From Pararhodospirillum oryzae (lineage in GTDB: Bacteria; Pseudomonadota; Alphaproteobacteria; Rhodospirillales; Rhodospirillaceae): a DNA stretch of 35,661 bases. The notes below the pieces were generated by a model. The model saw only the letters and a list, made by a program, of their open reading frames with translations. It was not told where the DNA came from and did no database searches. The stretch lies in NCBI RefSeq assembly GCF_007992075.1, contig NZ_BJZO01000044.1, forward strand, positions 1-35,661. Direction: 5' to 3'. Below, piece by piece: positions 17,823 to 24,717 of the stretch. Within the stretch, counting starts at the first letter, position 1. The number at the start of each line of letters is the position of its first letter. Both the position numbers and the translations under genes were made by a program.

Positions 17823-17912
17823 GTCAAGGGCGGAAGAATCCCCGCTTCCTGTGGATAACTCTGTGGGCGACCATGGGAACATCACGGCGCAGGCCAGGGA
17901 TTCCGGGGAGTC
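17823..17912 (+). repeat. DnaA-box/GANTC repeat, copy 4
   Basis: GTCAAG at 17823, GAATC at 17836, TGTGGATAA at 17850, TGTGGGCGA at 17862, GATTC at 17899 and GAGTC at 17908. All offsets equal those of copies 1, 5 and 6 for the elements they share. Confidence 0.85.
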
Positions 17913-18201
17913 GCATGGCATTGCCTAAATTAAGGGCAGGGCCTTCAGGTCCTTGATGTACAACGAATAAATCTTCGGCTTGAGGCCAGGATGGCGCCGG
18001 GATGGGGCTCGGCGCGATGCCAGGAGCCCCGTTCCACCGGACACGCTCCACGACGGTGGCCGCTTTTCGCGGGTGGGGGGCGTTCGCCTGCGGCCGGGTT
18101 TCTTCCCCCTGTGTCTCGTGGTCCCGGGACGAGGGAACCGCTAGGGGTGGGGGTGCCCGTGATCGGAGCGGCGATCCCCTTCGAAACGCGGTGCGTCGCC
18201 T

Positions 18202-18291
18202 GTCAAGAGCGGAAGAATCCCCGCTTTTTGTGGATAACTTTGTGGACAAGCATGGGAACATCGCGAGGCGGGCCAGAGATTCCGGGGAGTC
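18202..18291 (+). repeat. DnaA-box/GANTC repeat, copy 5
   Basis: GTCAAG at 18202, GAATC at 18215, TGTGGATAA at 18229, TGTGGACAA at 18241, GATTC at 18278 and GAGTC at 18287. Nearest to a consensus copy. Its 5' linker is duplicated upstream of copy 6. Confidence 0.88.
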
Positions 18292-18570
18292 GCGTGGCAT
18301 TGCCCAAAGAGAAGGCAGACGATTCAGGCCCTTGATATGCAACGAATAAATCTGAGGCTCGGGGCCGGAAAGGGGGAGCGGGCCGCTGCCGGGCGTCTTT
18401 TCCGGGAGACGCTTCACCCCGGCGGCCGGTTTTCGCGGGCGGGTCTTCCGCCCGCCCGGGCTCGGACTGGTTTTCCCTGGGTCTCGTGGGCAAGCGATGA
18501 TTGGACCGCTAGGGGTGGGGGTGCGCATGATCAGGGCGGCCATGCCTCCGCGAAACGGGGCGTGCGCGGT

Positions 18571-18660
18571 GTCAAGAAGGGAAGAGTCCCCGTTTCCTGT
18601 GGATAACGTTGTGGAGGACTGTGGGAACAAAGCGGAGAGGTCCAGGGATTCCCAAGAGTC
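18571..18660 (+). repeat. DnaA-box/GANTC repeat, copy 6
   Basis: GTCAAG at 18571, GAGTC at 18584, TGTGGATAA at 18598, TGTGGAGGA at 18610, GATTC at 18647 and GAGTC at 18656. A further GAATC lies at 18687. The unit is 369 bp from copy 5. Confidence 0.85.
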
Positions 18661-18786
18661 GCACGGCCTCGCCCAAAAAACAGGCTGAATCATTAAAAGG
18701 TTGAGGCGTAAGGGAAAAATCATGGGCAAAACGCCCGGCGCGGGGGCTGGCTCGTCCGGCTCGGTCCCGGGCGTTCCTGTTTGCCG

Positions 18787-19401
18787 CTACCCGATGACGG
18801 CCGAGAGGACCGAGGACCGGGTGTGTTCATCGATTCCTTGCGCGTGCAGGGCGTTTTCCAAAAGGCGCGGATCACACCCCTGATCGCGCATCCAGTGGAT
18901 AAGAAGGTCCGCGTGCTCTTTGCGCCCCCGGCGCAGTTCGGTGGCAAGCCGCAGTTCAAGGGCCACGACGGCAACGCGCGTGTCCCCGGCCGCGATCGTT
19001 GAAAAATGCTCCCAGGGACCCCGTCCCAGAGTCTCAAGAAACGGCGAATCGGAGGGGCGCTCGACGGTGCTGGCCTCGATCTTGAGACCATCCACCTCAA
19101 ACGCGGCGTAGTATTGCCAGGCGGACGGCATCCATGTTGGAGGGGTCAGGCATCGATAGGCGCCGAGCGCGCGCGCAAAGGTGTCCACATCCCCGCGCGC
19201 GCCGGCCAGGAAATCAACATCCCCGGGAACCAGCGGGACCCCTCGCAGCAAGGCGGCCGCCGTGCCGATCAGGCGGTATCTGAAGGCCCCTTCGCGTGCG
19301 ACCAGATCAAGCACGCGCGCGAGCCTTGCGCGAAGGGACTCAATCGTGAGGGTCCTGGGAGCCGTTTCCGGCTCTTGGGTGTCGAGGCGCGGACTGGTCA
19401 T
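18787..19401 (-). CDS. Nucleotidyltransferase-like protein between repeats 6 and 7
   Basis: A 204-residue protein with features of the polymerase-beta/MNT nucleotidyltransferase fold. A helix is followed by RLIGTAAALLRG (about 43-54) and then G60-D61-V-D63-F-L, the usual metal-binding D-x-D arrangement after the Gly-rich turn. Later segments (FEVDGLKIEAST; ALELRLATELRRGRKEHADLL) resemble AbiEii-type or other small nucleotidyltransferases that act on proteins or RNA. The family match is by pattern only. The ATG at 19401 has GGGAGAG seven bases upstream. The gene is flanked by DnaA-box repeats on both sides and reads against their orientation. No partner gene (HEPN or antitoxin) is adjacent, so a toxin-antitoxin role is speculative. 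Confidence 0.65.
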   Translation of the reverse strand: MTSPRLDTQEPETAPRTLTIESLRARLARVLDLVAREGAFRYRLIGTAAALLRGVPLVPGDVDFLAGARGDVDTFARALGAYRCLTPPTWMPSAWQYYAAFEVDGLKIEASTVERPSDSPFLETLGRGPWEHFSTIAAGDTRVAVVALELRLATELRRGRKEHADLLIHWMRDQGCDPRLLENALHAQGIDEHTRSSVLSAVIG

Positions 19402-19714
19402 GGCATCTCTCCCGCCGTCCGGGGTGTCGGGGGGGAACAGTCCCCGTCTCGTGTGGATAACAGTGTGGAGAACCCTGGGGGCAAAATGATCCGGATGAGG
19501 GATTCCGGGGAGTCGGTTGACATCGCCTAAAAAGATGGCGAAACCGCCTGCGCCTGAGAGTCTCGTGCCGTGATTTGGAGCACTGACGAAGGGATGGATG
19601 CCTGTCAGGTGCCATGAGGGACGCTCGATAGCCCGCTTGATGCGGGGTGATACTTTTTATCAAAAATAATATCACTGTTTTTTGCCGTTTTCATGGGAAG
19701 CGGAGCCATGTTTT
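19402..19714. other. Intergenic region with repeat 7 and an AT-rich patch
   Basis: This stretch contains repeat copy 7 and, from about 19650, an abrupt change to AT-rich sequence. The patch includes a hairpin, CCCGC-TTGAT-GCGGG (19632-19646), and an inverted repeat, GTGATA (19647-19652) with TATCAC (19670-19675). No gene is seen. Confidence 0.6.
19425..19514 (+). repeat. DnaA-box/GANTC repeat, copy 7
   Basis: TGTGGATAA at 19452, TGTGGAGAA at 19464, GATTC at 19501 and GAGTC at 19510, all at the standard offsets. The 5' GTCAAG is degraded and the -14 GANTC is one base off (CAGTC). It lies 854 bp from copy 6, with the nucleotidyltransferase-like gene between them. Confidence 0.85.
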
Positions 19715-20566
19715 TTAATTTATAATTTGGTCTTGTCCGTTTTGTTGCGCTCGTTTTGTTTGATCAATGCCTGTACTCGATGATCGCGGTTCCCGGGAAC
19801 AGGTCAGCGCCTCACGCAGGCCTTCCGTTCCGATCAGGGCGCGCCGGAGGATCGTCGGGGCAAGGCCGGGGGCGTGACAGGCCACGGTGAGCGCGGCTCC
19901 CGGGGGCGCCTCCAGGGGGACCAGCATCCAGGCCTCGGGCGGGCCGGGCAGGGGGCCGGTTTCGCGCAGGAGCGGAGGATCTTGCTCGACCTGGAACGAG
20001 GCCAGCCCGATTTGCAACCCGCGTCCCGAGGCCTTGGCCACCGCTTCCTTCAGTGTCCACAAGCCCAGGAACGCTTCGGGCCGCCGGGGAGCGGGCAGGG
20101 CGGCCAGGGCGGCGGCCTCGCGCGGATGGCAAAAGCGTCGGGCCAGGGGCAGCGGGTCGCGCTGGCGTCCCGGGGCCTCGGCATCAATCCCCAGGGACAT
20201 CCGCAAGGCGTCGGGCCCCAGGATCAGGGCGCAGGCGGCCAAGTTCCGGGTATGGGTCAGGCTGAACAGGGCCGGGGGCACCGGAGCGGGGCCGGCCAGG
20301 AACGGGCGGCCGTGATCCTCGCGCGCCAGCCGCCACGCCGGAGGCGGCACCGGGGCCTCGCCGGGGGCGACGGCAAGGCGGCTCAGCATCCCGCGCAGCA
20401 GGGCATGGGCGGCGGCCACGCTCCATTGCTCGACGGGCCCGCCCAGCCGCGCGACGCGGGCCCTGGTTTCCGGATCCACCAGATCCGCCAGCACCGCGAC
20501 CTCGGCCGCCAGATCCTCCCCGGCCGGGATCAGGCTCCAGACATGAAGGGATAGGGAATCAAGCAT
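19715..20566 (-). CDS. Sfp-type 4'-phosphopantetheinyl transferase
   Basis: Transfers phosphopantetheine from CoA to a carrier-protein serine. The protein of 283 residues shows FSLTHT (101-106), GIDAE with the metal-binding D128 and E130, FCHPREAAAL (145-154) and W170-x-L-K-E174-A-V-A-K with the third metal ligand. These are the standard motifs of the Sfp/EntD/AcpT class. No polyketide, peptide synthetase or fatty-acid gene is nearby, so the carrier protein is unknown. The last 25 residues are polar and encoded by AT-richer DNA than the rest, as if the gene runs into foreign sequence at its 3' end. Confidence 0.88.
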   Translation of the reverse strand: MLDSLSLHVWSLIPAGEDLAAEVAVLADLVDPETRARVARLGGPVEQWSVAAAHALLRGMLSRLAVAPGEAPVPPPAWRLAREDHGRPFLAGPAPVPPALFSLTHTRNLAACALILGPDALRMSLGIDAEAPGRQRDPLPLARRFCHPREAAALAALPAPRRPEAFLGLWTLKEAVAKASGRGLQIGLASFQVEQDPPLLRETGPLPGPPEAWMLVPLEAPPGAALTVACHAPGLAPTILRRALIGTEGLREALTCSREPRSSSTGIDQTKRAQQNGQDQIIN

Positions 20567-20866
20567 GACACGAATTTTTTCCAGCTGGTCTTAAAATAAT
20601 CTGCTTTTTGGTATATGTAGCTGAGAAAAGGATTTGTAGTCGAGGCTTTCTCTGAGAGCGGGAAGGATACATTTCAATGGTTTATTCGTTAAGAAATGAA
20701 TGGAAATATTCACTTCCTCTTTCGTAATAATTTAATTGCGTTTCTTGCGAAAGTGTGGATGTATGATAATTTTGCCCATCTATAATGGGCGGAATTTTTT
20801 TAAAAAATTGCATTGCTAATTAAAAATAACAATGCAAACCAATCCTTAAACACAAGGAATATTTAT
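20567..20866. promoter_or_regulatory. AT-rich upstream region of the nuclease-like gene
   Basis: This 300-bp region is far richer in A+T than its surroundings. It contains an inverted repeat, CTTTCG (20719-20724) with CGAAAG (20748-20753). A consensus TATAAT (20781-20786) sits in a hairpin, GCCCAT-CTATA-ATGGGC (20774-20790), followed by GGAA and T7. A perfect 8-bp inverted repeat lies at 20808-20837. The hairpin could be a terminator or part of the promoter. No convincing -35 lies 16-18 bp upstream of TATAAT. Confidence 0.45.
20808..20837. promoter_or_regulatory. Perfect inverted repeat, possible operator
   Basis: TTGCATTG (20808-20815) and CAATGCAA (20830-20837) are exact reverse complements separated by 14 bases that are almost all A/T. 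The site lies 30 bp before the ATG at 20867 and just after the TATAAT, a typical place for a repressor operator. Confidence 0.4.
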
Positions 20867-21313
20867 ATGGAAAAATATAGTTCAATTGATGCCGGGGTGA
20901 TTCCTGTTGATATAATCCGTCTTTATCTTGGGGTCGATGTCCTTCCTGGACGAGTCTGGGCCTCGGGAAAAGCTCACCAGCATATTGCGCAGAAGCATGA
21001 GGCCGACTATCCCATCGTTTTTCATTCACTCAAAAAGGTGGTGGAACATCCTGACTATATCGGCTGGGATCCCGGCGACGAGGCGGGGCACAGGCATGAG
21101 AACTTTTACTTGATTAAAGCGATTTTTCGCGATGACTTGCCCGAAGGAATATTCATGCCTTCGAACGCATCTTATGTTCTCATCGCCATTGCCTTGGCGC
21201 CGGATGCAAAGGGACGGTATAGAGTTAAATCGGGGTATCGCGTGACGGAGGCAAAAATCAAAAACCGCCTTCGGACAATCCCTTCCCGTCTTCACAAAAT
21301 CGCACGGTCATAG
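20867..21313 (+). CDS. Probable PBECR-like nuclease domain protein (148 aa)
   Basis: Starts at the ATG at 20867 with AAGGA at 20854-20858. The pattern HQHIAQKH early in the protein, then HSLKKVVEHPDYIGWDP, then FYLIKAIF and a late YRVKSGYRVTEAKIKNRL, resembles the phage barnase-EndoU-colicin-RelE (PBECR) nuclease families found in toxins and phage proteins. This is a pattern-based assignment. Codon use is less GC-biased than in neighbouring genes, and the upstream DNA is AT-rich, both signs of recent transfer. No partner or immunity gene is apparent downstream, where a possible structured RNA lies instead. Confidence 0.6.
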   Translation: MEKYSSIDAGVIPVDIIRLYLGVDVLPGRVWASGKAHQHIAQKHEADYPIVFHSLKKVVEHPDYIGWDPGDEAGHRHENFYLIKAIFRDDLPEGIFMPSNASYVLIAIALAPDAKGRYRVKSGYRVTEAKIKNRLRTIPSRLHKIARS

Positions 21314-21352
21314 CGGAATTTAAAATTTCGAGAGACCATATGATCCGGAAAA

Positions 21353-21454
21353 AAAGGAGTAGCGCGTTGCAAAGCGCGATCTCTTGGCCAGGAGGCCTGC
21401 CGTTCACCGTAAGGCGTTTTGGCGCGTGGGTAGCGGTTCCACCTCTACTCCTTT
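21353..21454. ncRNA. Candidate structured RNA, closed by a 10-bp stem
   Basis: AAAGGAGTAG (21353-21362) and CTACTCCTTT (21445-21454) are perfect complements enclosing 82 bases. Inside are a GCGC hairpin at about 21362-21378, a GGCC-AGGA-GGCC hairpin (21386-21397) and a small stem closing GTTCACCGTAA (about 21399-21415). Read on the minus strand, the outer stem ends in seven T residues, which could be a terminator-like end downstream of the HD-GYP gene. On the plus strand it follows the nuclease-like gene. The 5' GGAGTAGC resembles the yybP-ykoY motif, but the 3' half does not fit. Confidence 0.4.
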
Positions 21455-21520
21455 GTTCCTATTTAGGCATGGGAGGCTTGTTTATGCAAGAGTGAACCGG
21501 TGGCCTGCCCCCCCTTCCTT

Positions 21521-22777
21521 TCACACATAGCGTTCGGTCACGGCCAGCAGGGCGGCGCGCAAGGCTTCCTCGGTTTCGTCGGCAAAGGCGTGGTAAAGGG
21601 TGGGCGCGAGGCGCAGGAAGGCATCAAGGACCACCGGGTCGAAATGGCTGCCCCGCCCTTGTTCCAGCACCGCCAGGGCATCGTCCAGGGGGAACGCCTT
21701 TTTGTAGGGGCGGCGCGAGGTCAGGGCGTCGAACACATCGACCACGGCGAAAATCCGCGCGTTCAAATGGATGGCCTCGCCGGACGCGCCGGTCGGGTAC
21801 CCCGATCCGTCGTATTTTTCGTGATGGCCCGCCACCACCGGCTGGGCGTCGTCCAGCCACCCCGAGCGTGAAACGATATCGACGCCGTGGTTCACGTGGG
21901 TTTTCATGATCGCGAACTCGGCTTCGGTCAGCTTGCCAGGTTTGAGCAAGATGGCGTCGCTGATCCCGATCTTGCCCACGTCGTGCAGGAAGGCCCCCTT
22001 GATCAGGGCTCGGATTTCGTCGGGCGCGCGGCCCAGCTCCTGGGCCAGATGGACCGCGTACAAGGTAACCCGGTAATTGTGGCGCCCGGTATCGCTGTCG
22101 CGCTTGGCGATGGCCCCGCCCAGAACCTCCAGGATTTCCACGTTGGCGCGCAGCAGGCGTTCGCTGACCCGAAGAAGGCTCCGGTTCATGCCGATGAACA
22201 CGGGCGCCAGGAACAGCGCCGTTCCGATGACCACCGCGACCACGGTGGCCACGGCTTTCATCACGTCCTTGCTGATCGCGGCCAGCCGTTGGGGCGCGAC
22301 CTCGAAAATCCCTTCCACGTATCCCGTGACATCGTCAACCGCGACCCGTGTCAGGACCCGCAGGTACAGCCGTCCCTCCAGATAGACTTTGTCGTAATGG
22401 GTCAGGTCGCTGAGGGGAAAGGGGCGCACCGCGCGATCGAAAACGGCATCGACTTTTTCCATGTTGCCCAGGGCCGCCTCGGCAAGGGGATGGTGGGCCT
22501 CGTCGTAGACCTCGACAAACACAAAATGTCCGTCGTTCCCCTGCTCGCGTCCGGAGAGAAACCCGGCCAGGGTGTCCTTCAGGCGCTGGGGGTCGGCAAG
22601 GGCCGTGCCGTGTTGTCGGACAAAAAGGTGGGCCTCGGCGCTGGCCAGGTCGACCACGGCTTCGTCGATGCGCTCCAGTTCGCGAAACCAGACCACGCCC
22701 GCGAACGCCGCCGCGATGACAAGGGTGGCCAGGGACAGGCGGCCGGCCACGCGGCGATAAAAATGCGACTGCTTCAC
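21521..22777 (-). CDS. HD-GYP cyclic-di-GMP phosphodiesterase with periplasmic sensor region
   Basis: Hydrolyses cyclic-di-GMP. With the GTG start at 22777 the protein is 418 residues. It has a transmembrane helix at about 14-31, a periplasmic sensor domain at about 35-170, a second helix at about 175-197, then the HD-GYP domain with H265-D-V-G-K (265-269) and the HHE...DGSGYP motif (318-328). The catalytic residues look intact. GTG is chosen because AAGGGAGG lies just upstream; the longer open frame to 23095 crosses the neighbouring terminator. Three GANTC sites occur in the 80 bp upstream of the start. The gene follows the chemoreceptor on the same strand but is separated from it by a terminator. 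Confidence 0.92.
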   Translation of the reverse strand: MKQSHFYRRVAGRLSLATLVIAAAFAGVVWFRELERIDEAVVDLASAEAHLFVRQHGTALADPQRLKDTLAGFLSGREQGNDGHFVFVEVYDEAHHPLAEAALGNMEKVDAVFDRAVRPFPLSDLTHYDKVYLEGRLYLRVLTRVAVDDVTGYVEGIFEVAPQRLAAISKDVMKAVATVVAVVIGTALFLAPVFIGMNRSLLRVSERLLRANVEILEVLGGAIAKRDSDTGRHNYRVTLYAVHLAQELGRAPDEIRALIKGAFLHDVGKIGISDAILLKPGKLTEAEFAIMKTHVNHGVDIVSRSGWLDDAQPVVAGHHEKYDGSGYPTGASGEAIHLNARIFAVVDVFDALTSRRPYKKAFPLDDALAVLEQGRGSHFDPVVLDAFLRLAPTLYHAFADETEEALRAALLAVTERYV

Positions 22778-23034
22778 GCCTTGCCTCCCTTGGGATTCTT
22801 CCCGCCCGGCTTCCCGAAGGGGAGTCCTGGCATCGGGAAGCCTTTCGGGAGTCCGCCTTTCAAGGAGAAACGCTAGCGCGAGACAGGAGGCGTGAAAACC
22901 GCTTTTCGAAAACGTCGTGCGTAAAAGAACACGCCAGGGGGACAAAAAAGCGCGTCGCCCGGGGGGCGGGCGACGCGCCTTGACGTGCGGACGGCGGCGT
23001 TTGACCGGGCGCCGTCTTTCGTTGTCGTTGTGGG
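22778..23034. other. Intergenic region between chemoreceptor and HD-GYP genes
   Basis: It contains the minus-strand terminator, an inverted repeat CTTCCCGA/TCGGGAAG at about 22810-22840, and GANTC sites at 22794, 22822 and 22849. The HD-GYP promoter should lie here. No gene is seen. Confidence 0.5.
22944..22978 (-). terminator. Intrinsic terminator of the chemoreceptor gene
   Basis: An 11-bp perfect stem, GCGCGTCGCCC (22950-22960) and GGGCGACGCGC (22968-22978), has a 7-base loop. Six T residues follow on the minus strand (A-run at 22944-22949 as written). It lies about 55 bp past the chemoreceptor stop. Confidence 0.9.
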
Positions 23035-24717
23035 TCAGGCGGTGCGCCGGACCTCGGCCAGGAAGGTGTGCACCTGGGCGCGCAGGCTGTCGCACTCGCC
23101 GTGCAGGCGTTCGGCGGCGTCCAGCAGCCCGTCGGAGGCTTGGCGCGTGCCTTCGACCGTGGTGTTGACCTCGGCGATGGTCTGGCTGACCAGGGTGGTG
23201 CCGGCCGCCGCCTGCTGCACGCCGCTCGCGATCTCGCGCGTGGCGATGCCCTGCTGATCGACGGCGCCGGCGATGGTGTCGGTGGTGTCGCGGATGGCGT
23301 TGATAATGCCCGCGATGCCATCAATGGCCGCGACCGCCGTGGCCGTCGCCTGCTGGATCGCCGTGACCTGTTCTCCGATTTCGTCGGTGGCCTTGGCGGT
23401 CTGGCTGGCCAGATGCTTGACCTCGCCGGCCACCACCGCGAAGCCCTTGCCCGCTTCGCCGGCCCGCGCCGCCTCGATCGTGGCGTTGAGCGCCAGCAGG
23501 TTGGTTTGGGCCGCGATGTCCGTAATCAGGTTGACCACCGCGCCAATGCGCTGGGCCGCCTCGGCCAGGCCCCGCACATGGGCGCGGGTTCGCTCGGCCT
23601 CGCCGACCGCGTCGGTGGCGATCCGGGTCGAATCCGCCACCTGCCGGCTGATTTCCCCGATCGACGCGCTCAGTTCCTCGGTGGCGCTGGCCACGGTCTG
23701 CACGTTGGTCGAGGCCTGCTCGGCCGCCGAAGCCACGGTAACCGAGCGTTTGGCCGTGCTTTCCGCCGCCTGCGACAGACCGCCCGCATCCTTTTCCAAC
23801 TCGGCCGCCGCCTGGGCCACGACGTCCAGCGCCTGCGCCGCCGCCGCGTCGAAGCCCTTGGCCAGGGCGGTCAGGCGGTCGGCTTCCGCCGCCCGGCGCT
23901 CCTGCTCGGCCTCGCGCGCCGCCGCGAGATCGCGGTTTTCGATCATGCGCTGACGGAAAATTTCCAGCGCCTCGGCCATGCGTCCGATTTCGTCGTCGCT
24001 TTCGGGCTTGGCGCCGGGGGTGGCCAGGTCGCCCTCGGCCAGGGCCAGCATGCGCGCCGATTGCGCCTCCAGCCGCCGCGCGAGGCGCCGGGTCACCGCC
24101 AGGCCCACCAGCATCACCAGGGCCAGCGACACCGCGCCCCCGGCCGCCAGCTCGATCAGAACCAGCTGGGTTTCGGCTTCCACGTCATCGACATACACGC
24201 CCGTGCCGATCATCCAGCCCCAGGGATCGAAGCCTCCGGCGTAGCCCAGCTTGCGCGTGGGGTCCTTTTCGCCCGGCTTGGGCCACAAGAAGGGCACGAA
24301 GCCGCCGCCCTCCCGCGCCGCCTTGATCAGCTCCTCGATGGTGGGCAAGCCATTGGCGTCGCGGGTTTCCTTGAGCTTGTAGGTCCCCTCCAGCTTGGTC
24401 AGGATGGGGTGAGCCAGAAGTTTCCCTTCGTAATCATAAACATAAAAGTATTCGGGGCCCGCGAACCGGATGGCGCGCAAGACGTTCTTGGCCACGGCCT
24501 GGGCCTGCGCGTCGGTCATGGAGCCGGCCTCGGCCTCGGCGTGCAGGGCCTGGGTGACCGTGACCGCGACTTCCGTGGCGCTTTTGATTTGCAGTCGGTG
24601 TGTCTCGTCAATGCGTTGGTGGATCAAAAAGGCGGCGAACCCAGCCACCAGCACGACCGCCACGACCGAAAGAAGGGGGACGAGTAAGACCTGTTGCCGG
24701 ATGGTCAGGGTCTTCAT
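23035..24717 (-). CDS. Methyl-accepting chemotaxis protein with single Cache domain
   Basis: Chemoreceptor that signals to CheA through CheW. With the ATG at 24717 (AAGGA nine bases upstream) the protein is 560 residues. It has a transmembrane helix (12-32), a periplasmic sCache-type domain (about 35-185, with FYVYDYEGKLLAHP and GWMIGTGVYVDDVE), a second helix (about 187-208), a HAMP region (about 210-265) and a long signalling coiled coil. The conserved hairpin tip is at 411-432 (ATIEAARAGEAGKGFAV). The Cache class often senses small carboxylates, but the ligand is not readable here. The protein lacks the C-terminal CheR-docking pentapeptide of E. coli Tsr. The longer open frame to 24789 has no ribosome binding site. 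Confidence 0.95.
   Translation of the reverse strand: MKTLTIRQQVLLVPLLSVVAVVLVAGFAAFLIHQRIDETHRLQIKSATEVAVTVTQALHAEAEAGSMTDAQAQAVAKNVLRAIRFAGPEYFYVYDYEGKLLAHPILTKLEGTYKLKETRDANGLPTIEELIKAAREGGGFVPFLWPKPGEKDPTRKLGYAGGFDPWGWMIGTGVYVDDVEAETQLVLIELAAGGAVSLALVMLVGLAVTRRLARRLEAQSARMLALAEGDLATPGAKPESDDEIGRMAEALEIFRQRMIENRDLAAAREAEQERRAAEADRLTALAKGFDAAAAQALDVVAQAAAELEKDAGGLSQAAESTAKRSVTVASAAEQASTNVQTVASATEELSASIGEISRQVADSTRIATDAVGEAERTRAHVRGLAEAAQRIGAVVNLITDIAAQTNLLALNATIEAARAGEAGKGFAVVAGEVKHLASQTAKATDEIGEQVTAIQQATATAVAAIDGIAGIINAIRDTTDTIAGAVDQQGIATREIASGVQQAAAGTTLVSQTIAEVNTTVEGTRQASDGLLDAAERLHGECDSLRAQVHTFLAEVRRTA

Larger units (their letters stand above)
16731..18786. other. Two-kilobase non-coding region with DnaA-box repeats 1-6
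   Basis: No frame here looks like a real gene: the open frames on both strands are short, overlap the repeats and lack ribosome binding sites. The region carries six of the seven copies of a 90-bp core listed separately, spaced 364, 255, 459, 379 and 369 bp apart. The linkers are GC-rich and diverged, though copies 5 and 6 also share their upstream linker. Several units end in an AT-rich ATAAATC stretch (16888, 18350 and similar). Other GANTC sites occur between cores, including 17034, 17495, 18321 and 18687. Confidence 0.8.

Noticed and set aside
16538-18729. Minus-strand open frames in the repeat region encoding recurring peptides such as DSxESLxxLAxFP and LSTxLSTxxGDSSxLD
   Set aside because: The recurring peptide is what the DNA repeat gives when translated. 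The frames lack ribosome binding sites, start at different points, and the invariant part is the DnaA box rather than any codon pattern.
18894-18902. Eighth DnaA box (AGTGGATAA) inside the nucleotidyltransferase-like gene
   Set aside because: One mismatch, lies within coding sequence, and lacks the second box and GANTC pair of the repeat core.
21353-21454. yybP-ykoY (manganese) riboswitch
   Set aside because: The 5' GGAGUAGC and closing stem fit loosely, but the conserved 3' GCAAGACC segment is missing and no transporter gene follows.
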